Positions 17,093 to 27,681 are shown, numbered from the stretch's first letter. The stretch: DNA of 64,000 nucleotides from Methylocella sp. (GCA_037200525.1 JBBCGG010000001.1:2708501-2772500), one strand, 5' to 3'. Numbers and translations are program-made. Notes: a model not told the origin generated them from the sequence alone.

Positions 17093-18570
17093 GCCTTGCG
17101 TATCCCTTCGACCTTGTCCGCCGGGTCAAACAACTTTGACTCGGAGCATGCCGCTTCGCCGATAGGAATCAATGCCTCGATCAAGGTTCCGGTCGCCGCC
17201 CTGCCGATATTGAGATGTCCGCCGAGTTTACGCACTCTTTCGCTCATGCCCAGAAATCCAAATCCATATCTGAAATCATCCGGCAGACCGACGCCGTCGT
17301 CCTCGATCGCCAGACGAATAGCGCGTCCCTCCGGTGAGGCGGAGGGACAGATATCCATGGTAATGCGGACGCTTCTTGCTTTCGAGTGACGAGCCGCATT
17401 GGTGAGGCATTCCTGGACGACGCGATAGCTGGTCAGGCTGATCTCTTCGCTGAAAGCGGGAGTTTTGGCGGGAATTTTAATCGCGCAAACGAAATCGCGA
17501 TGCTGGGCGCACCAGGCGTCGACAAGAGTTTTGAGCGCGTCGGGCAGGCCCATCTGATGCAGAATAACCGGCCGGATCCGGTCCAGAATGCGGTAGTTCT
17601 GCTTCTGGATCGCATCGGCAAGCGCTGAAGCATTTTCCGCGCGGTCCACGATCTCGCGTCTTAGTTCGGCATCCGGCAAGTTCGTCGCCGCCGCCTCGAT
17701 GATGCAGGAGGCCGCGGCCCTGATGCCGAACAGGGAGGCTCCGAATTCATCATGCAGCTCGCGCGCGAGTTCTTTTCGTTCGGCATCCTGAACTGATAGC
17801 AGGCGGTCGATCAGCAGATGATTATTCGCCTCGGAGCGCGCGAGAGTCAGCGCAAGCTTGTTGAAATGCTCGCCAACGCGGCGCAATTCCGCGATGCGGA
17901 TCTCGCCGACAGCCTCGAACTGGCCGCGTCCAAGCCGATCGAGCCCCTCGACCAATTGATGGATCGGCGCGAGCGTATGGCGAGCGGTGACAAGAATGAG
18001 CGTGACGATGGCTGCCGAAATCACGCCAAGAAGCGCAGTCAGGAAAACCAGACCGGCCCAGATTTCCGCGATCTCGTCGGAGGCCTCGCTGGTCATGATG
18101 ATTTTGCCCCGCTGGGCGCCGCCGATCACAACGGGGTAACTCTTTTCGATTTTCGGCGGCTTGAGCAAATTGAGAAACCACCCTGGTGCCGCGCCTCGGG
18201 CTTTGTGCGAGGCATCCCTCTTTGAAGGATCGGGGCTTTCGGGCGCGGCGTCTGGCAGATAGGATACCTTGATGTGGCGGACATGTTTGAGGCTTTGGCG
18301 CAGGCGCTGCAAGGCCGCGCTCTGGGCCGAGGCGTCCTGATCGGGCCGGGAGGCGAGGTCGTCGAGCGCGTAGCCGATCAGATGGTCGCCGAGAGTGAGG
18401 CCCGAGTCGATTTCGGAGACGATTCGGCTTTTCGCGCCATAAAGCGTCACCCCGATTGCTGCGATGATCCCCAAAGCGAGAATGATCGACGGAATGAGGA
18501 CCAGCCGCATCCGCATCGAGTTCTTTGCAGTCTGGTGCGACATCAAGGCGCTTTCTGACGCGAGATCCAA
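17089..18570 (-). CDS. membrane sensor histidine kinase, HisKA_3 type
   Basis: The 493-residue NarL-partner kinase has two membrane segments (about residues 22-46 and 172-196) flanking a periplasmic domain of about 125 residues, a HAMP linker (HTLAPIHQLVEGLDRLGRGQFE), the dimerisation/phosphoacceptor helix ELARELHDEFGASLFGIRA with H273, and an HATPase domain with IEDDGVGLPD and RYGFGFLGMSERVRKLGG. The periplasmic region resembles nothing I recognise. It is transcribed ahead of the response regulator gene, with overlapping ends. Confidence 0.9.
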   Translation of the reverse strand: MDLASESALMSHQTAKNSMRMRLVLIPSIILALGIIAAIGVTLYGAKSRIVSEIDSGLTLGDHLIGYALDDLASRPDQDASAQSAALQRLRQSLKHVRHIKVSYLPDAAPESPDPSKRDASHKARGAAPGWFLNLLKPPKIEKSYPVVIGGAQRGKIIMTSEASDEIAEIWAGLVFLTALLGVISAAIVTLILVTARHTLAPIHQLVEGLDRLGRGQFEAVGEIRIAELRRVGEHFNKLALTLARSEANNHLLIDRLLSVQDAERKELARELHDEFGASLFGIRAAASCIIEAAATNLPDAELRREIVDRAENASALADAIQKQNYRILDRIRPVILHQMGLPDALKTLVDAWCAQHRDFVCAIKIPAKTPAFSEEISLTSYRVVQECLTNAARHSKARSVRITMDICPSASPEGRAIRLAIEDDGVGLPDDFRYGFGFLGMSERVRKLGGHLNIGRAATGTLIEALIPIGEAACSESKLFDPADKVEGIRKA

Positions 18571-18776
18571 GCGAATAGGCTTCGTCCCGCTCTATTCTCC
18601 CTGCCCGTACCCGCTTCATGCTCTCGTCGCAATAAGGCGCGCAGGACTTGACGGCTCAAACTGGCATGGCCCATGTAGCGGGCGAGATGGTGCCGCCGCT
18701 TTTGCATTCTGGCGCGGCGTCGCCCGTCGTTTCAGCGGACCATTTCATTTCATAGGACAAGGACTGCAGGGCGCCA

Positions 18777-19511
18777 ATGACCGAACTCGGCCAAACCAAG
18801 CCTTCGCCATGGCGGCGCATCGTCGTCAAACTCTCCGGCGAGGCGCTAATGGGCCAGCAAAGCCACGGCCTTGACATGCCGACCTTAACGCGGATCGCCG
18901 CCGATCTCACCGGCGCCGCCGCGCTCGGAGTTGAGGTGGCCGTTGTCGTCGGCGGCGGCAATTTCTTTCGCGGCATCGCTGGCGCCGACAAGGGCATCGA
19001 ACGGGCGCGCGCGGATTCGATCGGGATGCTCGCCACGGTCATGAATGCGCTTGCCCTCGAATATGCCATTGAAAAACAAGGCAAGAGCGCGCGCGCGCTC
19101 TCCGCCGTGCCGATGCCTTCTCTGTGCGAGCCGTTCTCGCGCCAGGCGGCCCTGCATCATCTCGGCAAAGGCCGCGTCGTGGTTCTCGCCGGCGGCACGG
19201 GCAACCCGTTTTTCACTACCGACACCGGGGCGGCGCTGCGCGGGGCGGAGCTGTCTTGCGATCTCATCATGAAGGCGACGCAGGTCGATGGCGTCTATTC
19301 CGCCGACCCCAAGCGCGATCGAACGGCGACGCGCTATGAGCGGCTGACGCATGACGAAGCCATTGCGAAAAATCTCGCCGTGATGGATACCGCTGCGTTC
19401 GCGCTTGCGCTTGAGAATCGCATTCCAATAATCGTCTTTTCGATCCGCGAAGAGGGCGCGATTTGCAGCGCGCTCCGGGGCGAAGGCAAATACACTTTTG
19501 TTTCGCCCTGA
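18777..19511 (+). CDS. pyrH: uridylate kinase
   Basis: The 244-residue UMP kinase of the amino-acid-kinase fold makes UDP from UMP in pyrimidine nucleotide synthesis. Landmarks are RIVVKLSGEALMG, VVVGGGNFFRG, the ARALSA/CEPFSRQAALHHL region and GGTGNPFFTTDTGAALR, with the C-terminal GTR-like motif replaced by ALRGEGKYTFVSP. It opens the conserved pyrH-frr-uppS-cdsA-dxr cluster. A 107-base gap with a hairpin follows. Confidence 0.96.
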   Translation: MTELGQTKPSPWRRIVVKLSGEALMGQQSHGLDMPTLTRIAADLTGAAALGVEVAVVVGGGNFFRGIAGADKGIERARADSIGMLATVMNALALEYAIEKQGKSARALSAVPMPSLCEPFSRQAALHHLGKGRVVVLAGGTGNPFFTTDTGAALRGAELSCDLIMKATQVDGVYSADPKRDRTATRYERLTHDEAIAKNLAVMDTAAFALALENRIPIIVFSIREEGAICSALRGEGKYTFVSP

Positions 19512-19546
19512 GGAGAGTTTAGGCGATATTCTAAGGTAGGGGCATG

Positions 19547-19591
19547 ATGATGGCCGTCGCTGGGAGTGCGGCGGTTCGCTAGGGCCATCAT
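19547..19591 (+). terminator. hairpin between pyrH and frr
   Basis: ATGATGGCC (19547-19555) pairs with GGCCATCAT (19583-19591), enclosing 27 bases, followed by only a short T run. It may act as a weak attenuator or processing site within the pyrH-frr cluster. The long loop makes this uncertain. Confidence 0.4.
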
Positions 19592-19618
19592 TTAGGGCCA
19601 CGACATCAGGGTTGTGTA

Positions 19619-20179
19619 ATGAGCGCAGAATTCGACATTTCGGACCTCAAGCGGCGCATGCAAGCGACGATCGCGACGATGAAGCACGAGTTGGGGGGCC
19701 TGCGGACTGGACGCGCCTCCTCGAGCCTTATCGAACCTGTTCAGGTTGAGGCTTATGGGCAGTCGATGCCGCTCAACCAAGTCGCGACGATCAGCGTGCC
19801 CGAGCCGCGCATGATATCGGTTCAGGTTTGGGACAAAGGCATGGTCGGCGCGGTGGACAAAGCGATCCGCAGCTCCAATCTCGGCCTCTCGCCGACGGTC
19901 GAAGGCCAGGTTTTACGGATCCGCATCCCGGAGCTGAACGAGCAGCGGCGCAGGGAAATGGTGAAAGTGGCGCATAAATATGCCGAGGATGCGCGAGTAT
20001 CCGTCAGGCATGTGCGTCGCGACGGGCTGGATACATTAAAAAAACTGCTGAAAGACAAGGTCATCAGCGAGGACGACGAGAAAAGACACGAGAGCGAAGT
20101 GCAAAAACTCACTGATCAATTCGTCGGCGAGGTCGATCTTGCGCTTGCGACGAAAGAAAAAGAGATCATGCAGGTTTGA
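19619..20179 (+). CDS. frr: ribosome recycling factor
   Basis: The 186-residue protein splits post-termination ribosomes together with EF-G. Typical blocks are [60 protein letters not shown] and [14 protein letters not shown]. Length matches the family and it occupies its conserved place after pyrH. Confidence 0.97.
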   Translation: MSAEFDISDLKRRMQATIATMKHELGGLRTGRASSSLIEPVQVEAYGQSMPLNQVATISVPEPRMISVQVWDKGMVGAVDKAIRSSNLGLSPTVEGQVLRIRIPELNEQRRREMVKVAHKYAEDARVSVRHVRRDGLDTLKKLLKDKVISEDDEKRHESEVQKLTDQFVGEVDLALATKEKEIMQV

Positions 20180-20419
20180 GCGGGCGGATTGTGGCGGGTC
20201 GATTAATTTTTTCGGACGGGCAGGCTAGGTCGCAACGCCAGGCCGGCGAGCCGGCGATCGTCCGGGAAGGTCGGGCTCTGCGATTGACTGTCATCGCCGC
20301 ATACGTTTCGCTTTATCCGGCCAGACGCCATCGGGGTTGGAACTTTCCCTGAAATCCTGCTTAAAGAGATGGGGGCGCCGAAAAGGATGCCGTATGCGGT
20401 TGGCGACCAGGATACCATA

Positions 20420-21202
20420 ATGCCGAGCGTGATCGCGGAGAAGGCCGCGCTCGTGGCGCGCGAGCGCCCGTACGGCGTACCGGCGCATGTCGGCGTCATC
20501 ATGGATGGCAATGGCCGCTGGGCCGCCAGCCGCGGTCTGCCGCGGATCGAAGGGCACAGGCGGGGATTGGAAGCTTTGCGCGGTGCGGTTCGCGCGGCGA
20601 TCGACTTTCGTCTCGACTATCTGACCGTCTACAGCTTTTCGATGGAGAACTGGAGCCGCCCGGTCGAGGAGGTCAGGGACCTCATGGGGCTGCTCAAGCG
20701 CTTTGTCCGAACCGATCTCGCCGATTTGCACGAAGCTGGCGTCAAGGTCAAAGTGATCGGGCGGCGCGACAATCTGAAATCCGATATTCGCGACCTGCTT
20801 AGCGAGGCCGAAAAGCTGACGGAGCGCAATACCGGGCTCACTTTGGTGGTGGCCTTCAACTATGGCGCGCGCCAGGAGATCGCCGCGGCGGCGCGAGCGC
20901 TGGCGGAAGAGGTGGCCGCCGGGCGCCTCAAGCCCTCCGAGATCGACGATGCCTTATTCGCCCGCCATCTCGACACCGCGGGGATACCCGATCCCGATCT
21001 CATCATCCGCACCTCCGGCGAAAAGCGCCTGTCCAATTTCCTCATGTGGCAGGCGGCTTATTCCGAATTTGTATTCTTGCCGCAGCATTGGCCTGACTTC
21101 GACCGGCAGGCCTTCGCAGCCGCTTTGGCCGAATTCGGCGCGCGGGAGCGGCGCTTTGGCGGCGTGACCGCGCAGGTAGAGACTGGTAAAGCGAGGAAAT
21201 GA
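20420..21202 (+). CDS. uppS: undecaprenyl diphosphate synthase (cis-prenyltransferase)
   Basis: The 260-residue enzyme extends farnesyl diphosphate with isopentenyl units to the C55 carrier lipid used for peptidoglycan and LPS. The catalytic aspartate is D29 in [19 protein letters not shown] and [18 protein letters not shown] are the other signatures. The start at 20420 is chosen because AGGA lies eight bases upstream; a start at 20369 is also open. The stop overlaps the cdsA start (ATGA). Confidence 0.94.
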   Translation: MPSVIAEKAALVARERPYGVPAHVGVIMDGNGRWAASRGLPRIEGHRRGLEALRGAVRAAIDFRLDYLTVYSFSMENWSRPVEEVRDLMGLLKRFVRTDLADLHEAGVKVKVIGRRDNLKSDIRDLLSEAEKLTERNTGLTLVVAFNYGARQEIAAAARALAEEVAAGRLKPSEIDDALFARHLDTAGIPDPDLIIRTSGEKRLSNFLMWQAAYSEFVFLPQHWPDFDRQAFAAALAEFGARERRFGGVTAQVETGKARK

Positions 21203-22137
21203 ATCGTTTTCTTGATGCGCCGGTCCTGGTTCCTATGCCCAATGAAAGCGCCGACAAAGCGCCGGATGACGCCATGCCGCCCCCGGCTGCGCGAGAAAGA
21301 CGCCGCTTGCGTGAGAAGCGGTTAACTGATCTCGCTCCGCGCGTCGTTTCTAGCTTCATCTTGGCGGCGGCGGCGCTCATCGCCGTCTGGCGAGGCGGAA
21401 CCGTTTTCTCCGTGATCTGGTTCATCGGCGCCTTGCCGGTGGGGTTGGAATGGCAAAATCTGATCGGGGCCCGACGCCTTCGCGCGCGCTTCGCGATCGT
21501 CGCGCTGGCCTTGGCGCTGGCTACGTTTTTCCTGCACATCAGTCAGTTCGGCTTGGCCTGCGCCGTCTTGGCCGCCGCCGGAGCCGCGCTAGCGTGGGCT
21601 GCCGGTCCGGCGCGGCGAATCTGGGCCGCCGCCGGGATCATCTATGCGGGCAGCCTCATCGTTTCAGTCAGCGCGTTATATGCCTCCCCGACATACGGCC
21701 AGAGAGCGATTTTCTGGCTCTTCGCAACGGTTTGGGGCACTGACGTTTTCGCCTATTTCGGGGGGCGCCTCCTTGGCGGGCCAAAGCTCTGGCCAAAAAT
21801 TTCTCCCTCGAAAACCTGGTCCGGCGCGTTCTGCGGCATATGCGCGGGAGCGCTGATTGGGGTGGCGATCGGCAGTTTTGGGCTCGGCGAGGCAAGGCTT
21901 GGCTTGCCGATTTTTGCCCTTGGCCTCGTCACCGCGCTGGTCTCCCAGGCCGGCGATATTTTTGAATCGATCGTCAAGCGGCGCTTCGGCGTTAAGGATT
22001 CAAGCGAATTGATTCCGGGTCACGGCGGGTTCATGGATCGAATGGATGGCTTTATTGCAGCCGCCGCCTTCGCCGCTTTGGTGGGCGCGGGCCACGGTCT
22101 TTCATCGCTGGCCGCCGGTCTATTCGATTGGCTTTAG
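21199..22137 (+). CDS. cdsA: phosphatidate cytidylyltransferase
   Basis: The 312-residue multi-spanning membrane enzyme makes CDP-diacylglycerol for phospholipid synthesis. The CDP-DAG synthase signature appears as [21 protein letters not shown] followed by [14 protein letters not shown], and [14 protein letters not shown] is the other conserved block. The first 45 residues are a polar Pro/Arg/Glu-rich extension before the membrane part. Its start overlaps the uppS stop by four bases. Confidence 0.93.
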   Translation: MNRFLDAPVLVPMPNESADKAPDDAMPPPAARERRRLREKRLTDLAPRVVSSFILAAAALIAVWRGGTVFSVIWFIGALPVGLEWQNLIGARRLRARFAIVALALALATFFLHISQFGLACAVLAAAGAALAWAAGPARRIWAAAGIIYAGSLIVSVSALYASPTYGQRAIFWLFATVWGTDVFAYFGGRLLGGPKLWPKISPSKTWSGAFCGICAGALIGVAIGSFGLGEARLGLPIFALGLVTALVSQAGDIFESIVKRRFGVKDSSELIPGHGGFMDRMDGFIAAAAFAALVGAGHGLSSLAAGLFDWL

Positions 22138-22304
22138 ACGTTCCATGAAATGATGGGCGGCTTCAGGGCGTCGGTTCAACCGCTGTCTCAGCAAGAAGGG
22201 AAGCGCCTTCCTAAATTGGGAGTCTCCATTTGCTTCGACGCGAGACTTCTTCTTAACGAATTTGCATTTTGATCCTATTCCAGCACAAAGGCGAATGAGG
22301 CGGC

Positions 22305-23540
22305 ATGGAGAAAGTCATTCAATTGCGGCCAGCGCCGGCGTCTGAACGCCAACCCCGCAGCGTTGTGATTCTGGGCGCAACCGGCTCGATCGGCAAATCG
22401 ACGGCGGACATCATCGCCGGGTCCGATGGGGCTTTCACAGTTGAGGCCGTCGCCGGCGGCCGCGATCCTCAGGCGCTAGCTCGCGTTGCGCGCGAACTCG
22501 GCGCGAAATTCGCCGCGCTCGCCGATCCGGATGGTTACGCGGCGCTGAAAGAAGCCCTGGCCGGAACCTCAATCAAGGCGGCGGCGGGCGCTGAAGCCGT
22601 TATCGAGGCGGCTTTGCGTCCGGCGGATATCGTCATGGGAGCGATCGCCGGAACGGCCGGCGTTGCGCCCACCTTCGCCGCGCTTTCGGCCGGCCGGATC
22701 GTGGCGCTCGCCAACAAGGAATGTCTCGTCTGCGCCGGCGCCGCCTTTATGCGGCAGGCCGCGGCTTCGGGAACTCGCTTGCTGCCCGTCGACAGCGAGC
22801 ACAATGCTATTTTTCAGGCGATGGGCGAGGCCGAAGCCGAAACCATCGAGATGATCACCTTGACCGCTTCGGGCGGCCCGTTCCGGACCTGGAGCGCGGA
22901 GGCGATCGCCGACGCCACGCCGGAACAAGCGTTGAATCATCCAAATTGGTCGATGGGACCCAAAATCACGGTGGACTCCGCCGGCCTCATGAACAAAGGC
23001 CTCGAAGTCATTGAAGCGCATTATTTATTCGGCATCGAAGCCGCGCGGCTCGATGTTGTCGTCCACGCCCAATCGGTGGTGCATGGCCTCGTCGCCTTCA
23101 CCGATGGCTCCGTGACGGCGGGCCTCGCCGCGCCGGACATGAGGGTGCCGATCGCCCATTGCCTGTCTTATCCGAACCGGATCGCCACCAAGGCTCGCCG
23201 CCTGAATCTAGCTGCGGTTGGCCAACTGACTTTCGAGCGGCCGGATTTTAACAGATTCCCCGCTCTGCGGGTCGCCTTGGACGCCTTGCGAACCGGCTGC
23301 GGCCTTCCCACTGTCTTGAATGCGGCGAATGAAATCGCCGTCCAGGCATTTTTGGCGAGGCGCGTTTCGTTTCACGAGATCGCCAAGCTGGTTGAAGAGG
23401 CTTGCAATTCGGCGTTGGCCGACGGCGTCGCGCGTGAGCCTTTGTCCGTCGCGGACGCACTCGCCATAGATCAGAACGTGCGCGAAAAAGCCCGGTTCGC
23501 CCTGCGGCGGCAAAGCGCTGCGGGGGCGTCAGCGCATTGA
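22305..23540 (+). CDS. dxr: 1-deoxy-D-xylulose 5-phosphate reductoisomerase
   Basis: The 411-residue NADPH-dependent enzyme performs the first committed step of the non-mevalonate isoprenoid pathway. NADPH-binding GATGSIGKSTADII lies near residues 25-38, with LLPVDSEHNAIFQ, ASGGPFR and GPKITVDSAGLMNKGLE as active-site and metal-binding blocks. A GAGG Shine-Dalgarno precedes the ATG by a few bases. Placed upstream of uppS substrate use, it fits an isoprenoid/lipid cluster. Confidence 0.96.
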   Translation: MEKVIQLRPAPASERQPRSVVILGATGSIGKSTADIIAGSDGAFTVEAVAGGRDPQALARVARELGAKFAALADPDGYAALKEALAGTSIKAAAGAEAVIEAALRPADIVMGAIAGTAGVAPTFAALSAGRIVALANKECLVCAGAAFMRQAAASGTRLLPVDSEHNAIFQAMGEAEAETIEMITLTASGGPFRTWSAEAIADATPEQALNHPNWSMGPKITVDSAGLMNKGLEVIEAHYLFGIEAARLDVVVHAQSVVHGLVAFTDGSVTAGLAAPDMRVPIAHCLSYPNRIATKARRLNLAAVGQLTFERPDFNRFPALRVALDALRTGCGLPTVLNAANEIAVQAFLARRVSFHEIAKLVEEACNSALADGVAREPLSVADALAIDQNVREKARFALRRQSAAGASAH

Positions 23541-23704
23541 CTTGAGCTGTGGCGTTGCAAGTCCGCCCGACGCGCCTTGAAACGAACAGAAAGGAGCGTG
23601 ATTGCTATTGCTGAAGCGATCATGCTCTGATGCATCTGCCGCGGCGAACCGGATTGGTTTGCTTGGGATATGCGCCAGGAGCGGCCCCGGCCGCAGGAGT
23701 TGCA

Positions 23705-24850
23705 ATGACGATCTTCACGCATGTCTGGTCCGCGGTCGCTTACATCGCGCCTTTCGTTTTTGTGCTGAGCCTCGTGGTTTTCTTCCATGAGCTGGGGCAT
23801 TTTCTTGTCGGACGCTGGTGCGGCGTCAGGGTCGATGTTTTTTCGCTCGGCTTTGGTCCCGAGATTTTCGGTTTCGTCGATCGTCATGGCACGCGGTGGC
23901 GCCTCGCGGCCTTGCCGCTTGGCGGCTATGTCAAATTCCACGGCGACGCCAACGGCGCCTCGATGACCGATGAAAATGCTTCGGCTGTGATGTCGCCGGA
24001 GGAGCGATCAGTCACTTTCTTCGGTCAGAACGTCGGGAAACGCGCCGCAATCGTCGCCGCGGGGCCGATCGCCAATTTCATTCTGGCGATCGTCATTTTT
24101 ACAGGCATTTTTTTTGTCAACGGGCGCGGAATTCTTCTGCCGCTGGTGGACAATGTGACGGCTGGAAGCGCTGCGGAGGCCGCCGGTTTTCAGCCGGGCG
24201 ACCTGATCCTCTCCATCGACAACAAGAAAATCGACAGTTTCGAAGACATGCAGCGCGTGGTGCAGACCGCCGGCGACACGGCCTTGACTTTCGACGTCGA
24301 TCGCCAGGGCCAGACGGTCGAACTCGTCGCGACGCCGCGCCGGCGCGATGTCGTAACTCCGTTTGGAACCACCCGCGTCGGCGTCCTTGGCGTTGAGACG
24401 CATGGCAAGCCGGAGAATTTTCATATCCAGCATTACGGCCTTATCGAATCGGTTGGGCGGGCGACCTCCGAAACTTGGTTCATTGTCGCGCGAACCGGCT
24501 CTTACCTCGGCGGATTAGTGATGGGGAGAGAATCGACAGATCAGCTCTCCGGACCGATTCGCATCGCCGAGGTTTCAGGCGAGATGGCCAAAATCGGCTT
24601 TGCGGCTCTCCTCAATCTCGTCGCGGTCTTGTCGATTTCGGTCGGTCTTCTCAATCTTTTGCCGATACCGCTCCTCGATGGCGGACATCTTTTTTATTAT
24701 GCGGTGGAGGCGGCGCGGGGCAGGGCCATGAACGAAAAACTGCAGCAATTCGGCTTTAAGATCGGTCTGACTTTGGTCGCGAGTTTGATGATTTTTGCGA
24801 CATATAACGACATTATCCGCCTGACGCGGCAATTGATGCATTGGGGATAA
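23705..24850 (+). CDS. rseP: site-2 intramembrane zinc metalloprotease, RseP family
   Basis: The 381-residue M50 protease has the zinc motif HELGH at residues 28-32 in the first membrane helix, a PDZ domain (VTAGSAAEAAGFQPGDLILSI), and the third zinc ligand region NLLPIPLLDGGHLFYY near the C-terminus. RseP-type proteases cut anti-sigma factors and signal-peptide remnants in the membrane. ATG 23705 gives the usual start just before the first helix; an in-frame start at 23630 would add 25 non-family residues. It lies between dxr and bamA, its usual place. Confidence 0.94.
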   Translation: MTIFTHVWSAVAYIAPFVFVLSLVVFFHELGHFLVGRWCGVRVDVFSLGFGPEIFGFVDRHGTRWRLAALPLGGYVKFHGDANGASMTDENASAVMSPEERSVTFFGQNVGKRAAIVAAGPIANFILAIVIFTGIFFVNGRGILLPLVDNVTAGSAAEAAGFQPGDLILSIDNKKIDSFEDMQRVVQTAGDTALTFDVDRQGQTVELVATPRRRDVVTPFGTTRVGVLGVETHGKPENFHIQHYGLIESVGRATSETWFIVARTGSYLGGLVMGRESTDQLSGPIRIAEVSGEMAKIGFAALLNLVAVLSISVGLLNLLPIPLLDGGHLFYYAVEAARGRAMNEKLQQFGFKIGLTLVASLMIFATYNDIIRLTRQLMHWG

Positions 24851-25108
24851 AGAGAACTGCGTTACCTCGGCGCAAAACTGTTAACTTTGATGCTTTACAT
24901 TCTACTCACCGCCAAGCGTGTCTTGATCGCCACGCTGGATTCAAAACACTGCATTTGGGTAAAACTTGATTTGCAGGGCTGACCAAACCCTGTAGAAGCA
25001 GAGCTGAGGGTATGCGAGCGTTGGGCTTGCGCGCCATAAAGCCAGTTCAATCAATTCTCTGGCGTCCGGACAAGCGGCCGGCGGCAAGTACGTGGAGACC
25101 GGTCTTAC

Positions 25109-27556
25109 ATGCTGTTCATGCGTCGTCATCTGAACCGGTTCGCAGTAACGATCCTGGCTCTTGCGTGGCTTGTTGGCGCTGTCTCGGGAGCGTCCGCGGC
25201 GGGCGTCTCGGTCGAAGGCAACAAGCGGGTCGATACCGAGACCATTCAAGGCTATTTCAGCGGCCCCGATCAGGAGGCGGTCAACAAAGGGGTGAAAGAC
25301 CTTTACGCGACGGGATTGTTCTCCAACGTCAGCGTGAGTCGCGAAGGCGGTCGCGTCGTCATCAAGGTGACCGAAAACAACCTCATCAATCGCGTCGCTT
25401 TTGAAGGCAATTCCAAGGTCAAGACGGAAGTTCTGACGACGGAGATTCAGTCGAAGTCGCGCGGTCCCTTTAGTCAGGCTACGGTTGATGCGGACATCGA
25501 GCGGATCAAGGACGCCTACCGTCGCTCTGGCCGCGCTGCGGCCAAGGTCACGGCCCGCACCGTCGACCTACCCAATGGCAAAGTCGACGTCATCTTTACG
25601 GTCGACGAAGGCGATAAGACCGGCATCAAAACCATCAATTTCGTAGGCAATCTGGTTTTCTCATCGGGCAAGCTGCGCGATCTCATGCAAACGACGGAAA
25701 TGAATTTTCTGTCGTTCTTCAAAACTTCCGACGTCTATGATCCAGATAAGATCGCATCCGATCTCGAGTTGATTCGCCGCTTCTATCTGAAAAATGGTTA
25801 TGCCGATTTCCGCGTTACCGGCTCGGATGCGCAGTATAGCCCCGAGCAGGGCGGCTATATCATCACCATCACGGTGGAAGAGGGCGTCCAATACACAGTG
25901 GCGGCGGTTGACGTCGAATCGCACTTGCCGACGCTCGACGCAGCCTCGCTGCGCTCGTTTGTGCGTCTCTCCGCCGGGGAAATCTATGACGGCGATTTGG
26001 TTCAGAAGACCACGGACGCTTTGACCAAGGAAATCGCAAAGCAGGGTTACGCCTTCTCGCAGGTGCGTCCCCGCGGCGATCGCGATCCCGTCAGCCGCAC
26101 CGTCACCATCGTTTTCGTCATCGACGAAGGTCCGCGCGCTTATGTTGAACGCATCGTCATTCGCGGCAACACCAGGACGCGCGACTACGTGATTCGGCGC
26201 GAATTCGAACTCGGGGAAGGCGACGCCTACAATAAGGCTCTCGTCGATCGGGCCGAGCGGCGCCTCAACAATCTTGGCTATTTCAAGAAGGTGAAAATCA
26301 CCAACGAGCAGGGGTCCGCTCCCGATCGCGTGATCATAAATGTCGAAGTCGAGGATCAGCCGACCGGCTCGCTGTCGTTGTCTGGCGGTTATTCGACCTC
26401 GGCGGGTTTTATCGCCGAAGTAGCCGTCACCGAGACAAACTTCATGGGTCGCGGTCAGTATGTGCGGCTCTCGGTGTCCGAAGGCCAATACTCACGCGGA
26501 GTCGAGTTCAACTTCACCGAACCTTATTTTCTGGGTAACCGCTTGGCGGCGGGCTTCGATCTGTACGCCAAGCAGTCCAGCGTGAACCAGTTCTCATTTT
26601 ACAATAGCTTCGTCACCGGCGGCACGTTGCGTCTCGGCCTGCCCGTAACGGAACAGATTACGTTCTCGCCGCGCTATTCGATCTACAATACGTATCTGTC
26701 GATCCCGAACAACTCGACCTTTCCGTATAATGACTGTAACAACCCGATCAACGGCATCACGCCAGGACCTGCGAGTTTCACTACTCCAAACTTCTTCTTT
26801 AACTGTCTAACCAATGGCGAGGCCTCCTTGGCGCTGAAAGAAGCGCAGGGCAATACGCTGACCTCCGAGATCGGCTATACGCTGTCGTATAATTCGATCG
26901 ACAACAACAAGAACCCGACCAGCGGTTTCTTGGGAGAGCTGCGTCAGGACATCGCTGGTTTGGGTGGCGAGAAGTTCATACGCACGACAGCCGATTTGCG
27001 CTTCTACCATGAAATCTATGACCAAATCGTCGGCGTCATACACCTTCAGGGCGGCGAGATCTTCGGCTACGGCGGAAATCAGCTTCGCATCGTCGACAAC
27101 TTCAACTTGGGGCCGAGCTTGGTTCGCGGATTTGCTCCTAGCGGCATCGGGCCTCGTGACGTGTCCGATACGCAGATTTCTCAGGGCAACCCGCTTGGTG
27201 GAACCACTTATTTCGGCGCCAGCGTCGAAACGCAGTTCCCCATCTGGGGCTTGCCGAGGGATCTTGGCCTGAAGGGAGCGCTGTTCGCGGATGCCGGCAC
27301 TTTGTTCGGTTACACCGGCAAGACGAACTTCAGTCCGAATGGGCAGTGCACTCCTACCTTGCAACCGCCGTTGTTTACTCAGGGTAATTGCATCGCATTG
27401 GGCGGCGACTCGACGCAGATCCGCTCTTCAGTCGGCGTCTCGCTCATTTGGACGTCGCCGCTCGGACCGATCCGCTTCGACTTTGCCAAGGCCGTCACAA
27501 AGAACGAATTCGATCAGACCCAGTTCTTCCGCTTCTCGGGCGGCACTACTTTCTGA
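25109..27556 (+). CDS. bamA: outer membrane protein assembly factor BamA
   Basis: The 815-residue protein inserts beta-barrel proteins into the outer membrane. A signal peptide (about residues 1-31, ending GASAAG) is followed by five POTRA domains, for example VEGNKRVDTETI, VAFEGNSKVKTEV, INFVGNLVFSSGKL and IVIRGNTRTRDYVIRREFELGEGD. A 16-strand barrel follows, with LVRGFAPSGIGPRD and a terminal phenylalanine (GGTTF) as expected. Two barrel loops carry cysteine pairs (NDCNNP with FFNCLTN, and GQCTP with GNCIA). A 258-base gap upstream separates it from rseP. Confidence 0.96.
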   Translation: MLFMRRHLNRFAVTILALAWLVGAVSGASAAGVSVEGNKRVDTETIQGYFSGPDQEAVNKGVKDLYATGLFSNVSVSREGGRVVIKVTENNLINRVAFEGNSKVKTEVLTTEIQSKSRGPFSQATVDADIERIKDAYRRSGRAAAKVTARTVDLPNGKVDVIFTVDEGDKTGIKTINFVGNLVFSSGKLRDLMQTTEMNFLSFFKTSDVYDPDKIASDLELIRRFYLKNGYADFRVTGSDAQYSPEQGGYIITITVEEGVQYTVAAVDVESHLPTLDAASLRSFVRLSAGEIYDGDLVQKTTDALTKEIAKQGYAFSQVRPRGDRDPVSRTVTIVFVIDEGPRAYVERIVIRGNTRTRDYVIRREFELGEGDAYNKALVDRAERRLNNLGYFKKVKITNEQGSAPDRVIINVEVEDQPTGSLSLSGGYSTSAGFIAEVAVTETNFMGRGQYVRLSVSEGQYSRGVEFNFTEPYFLGNRLAAGFDLYAKQSSVNQFSFYNSFVTGGTLRLGLPVTEQITFSPRYSIYNTYLSIPNNSTFPYNDCNNPINGITPGPASFTTPNFFFNCLTNGEASLALKEAQGNTLTSEIGYTLSYNSIDNNKNPTSGFLGELRQDIAGLGGEKFIRTTADLRFYHEIYDQIVGVIHLQGGEIFGYGGNQLRIVDNFNLGPSLVRGFAPSGIGPRDVSDTQISQGNPLGGTTYFGASVETQFPIWGLPRDLGLKGALFADAGTLFGYTGKTNFSPNGQCTPTLQPPLFTQGNCIALGGDSTQIRSSVGVSLIWTSPLGPIRFDFAKAVTKNEFDQTQFFRFSGGTTF

Positions 27557-27652
27557 TCGGCCCGTGTCTGACCGCGGGCTGCGCGTGACGCATGCCGCGG
27601 AGCGGTGTGAGGCGTGTCCGGGTGAGAAATGGCGGCGCAGTTGTGATTGATG

Positions 27653-27681
27653 CTATCAGCGCCCATGAAGGGCGCTGATAG
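27653..27681 (+). terminator. strong hairpin downstream of bamA
   Basis: A perfect 12-bp stem, CTATCAGCGCCC (27653-27664) with GGGCGCTGATAG (27670-27681), has a five-base loop ATGAA. Only three T follow after CGC, so it is either an imperfect terminator or an mRNA 3'-end stabiliser separating bamA from lpxD. Confidence 0.6.
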
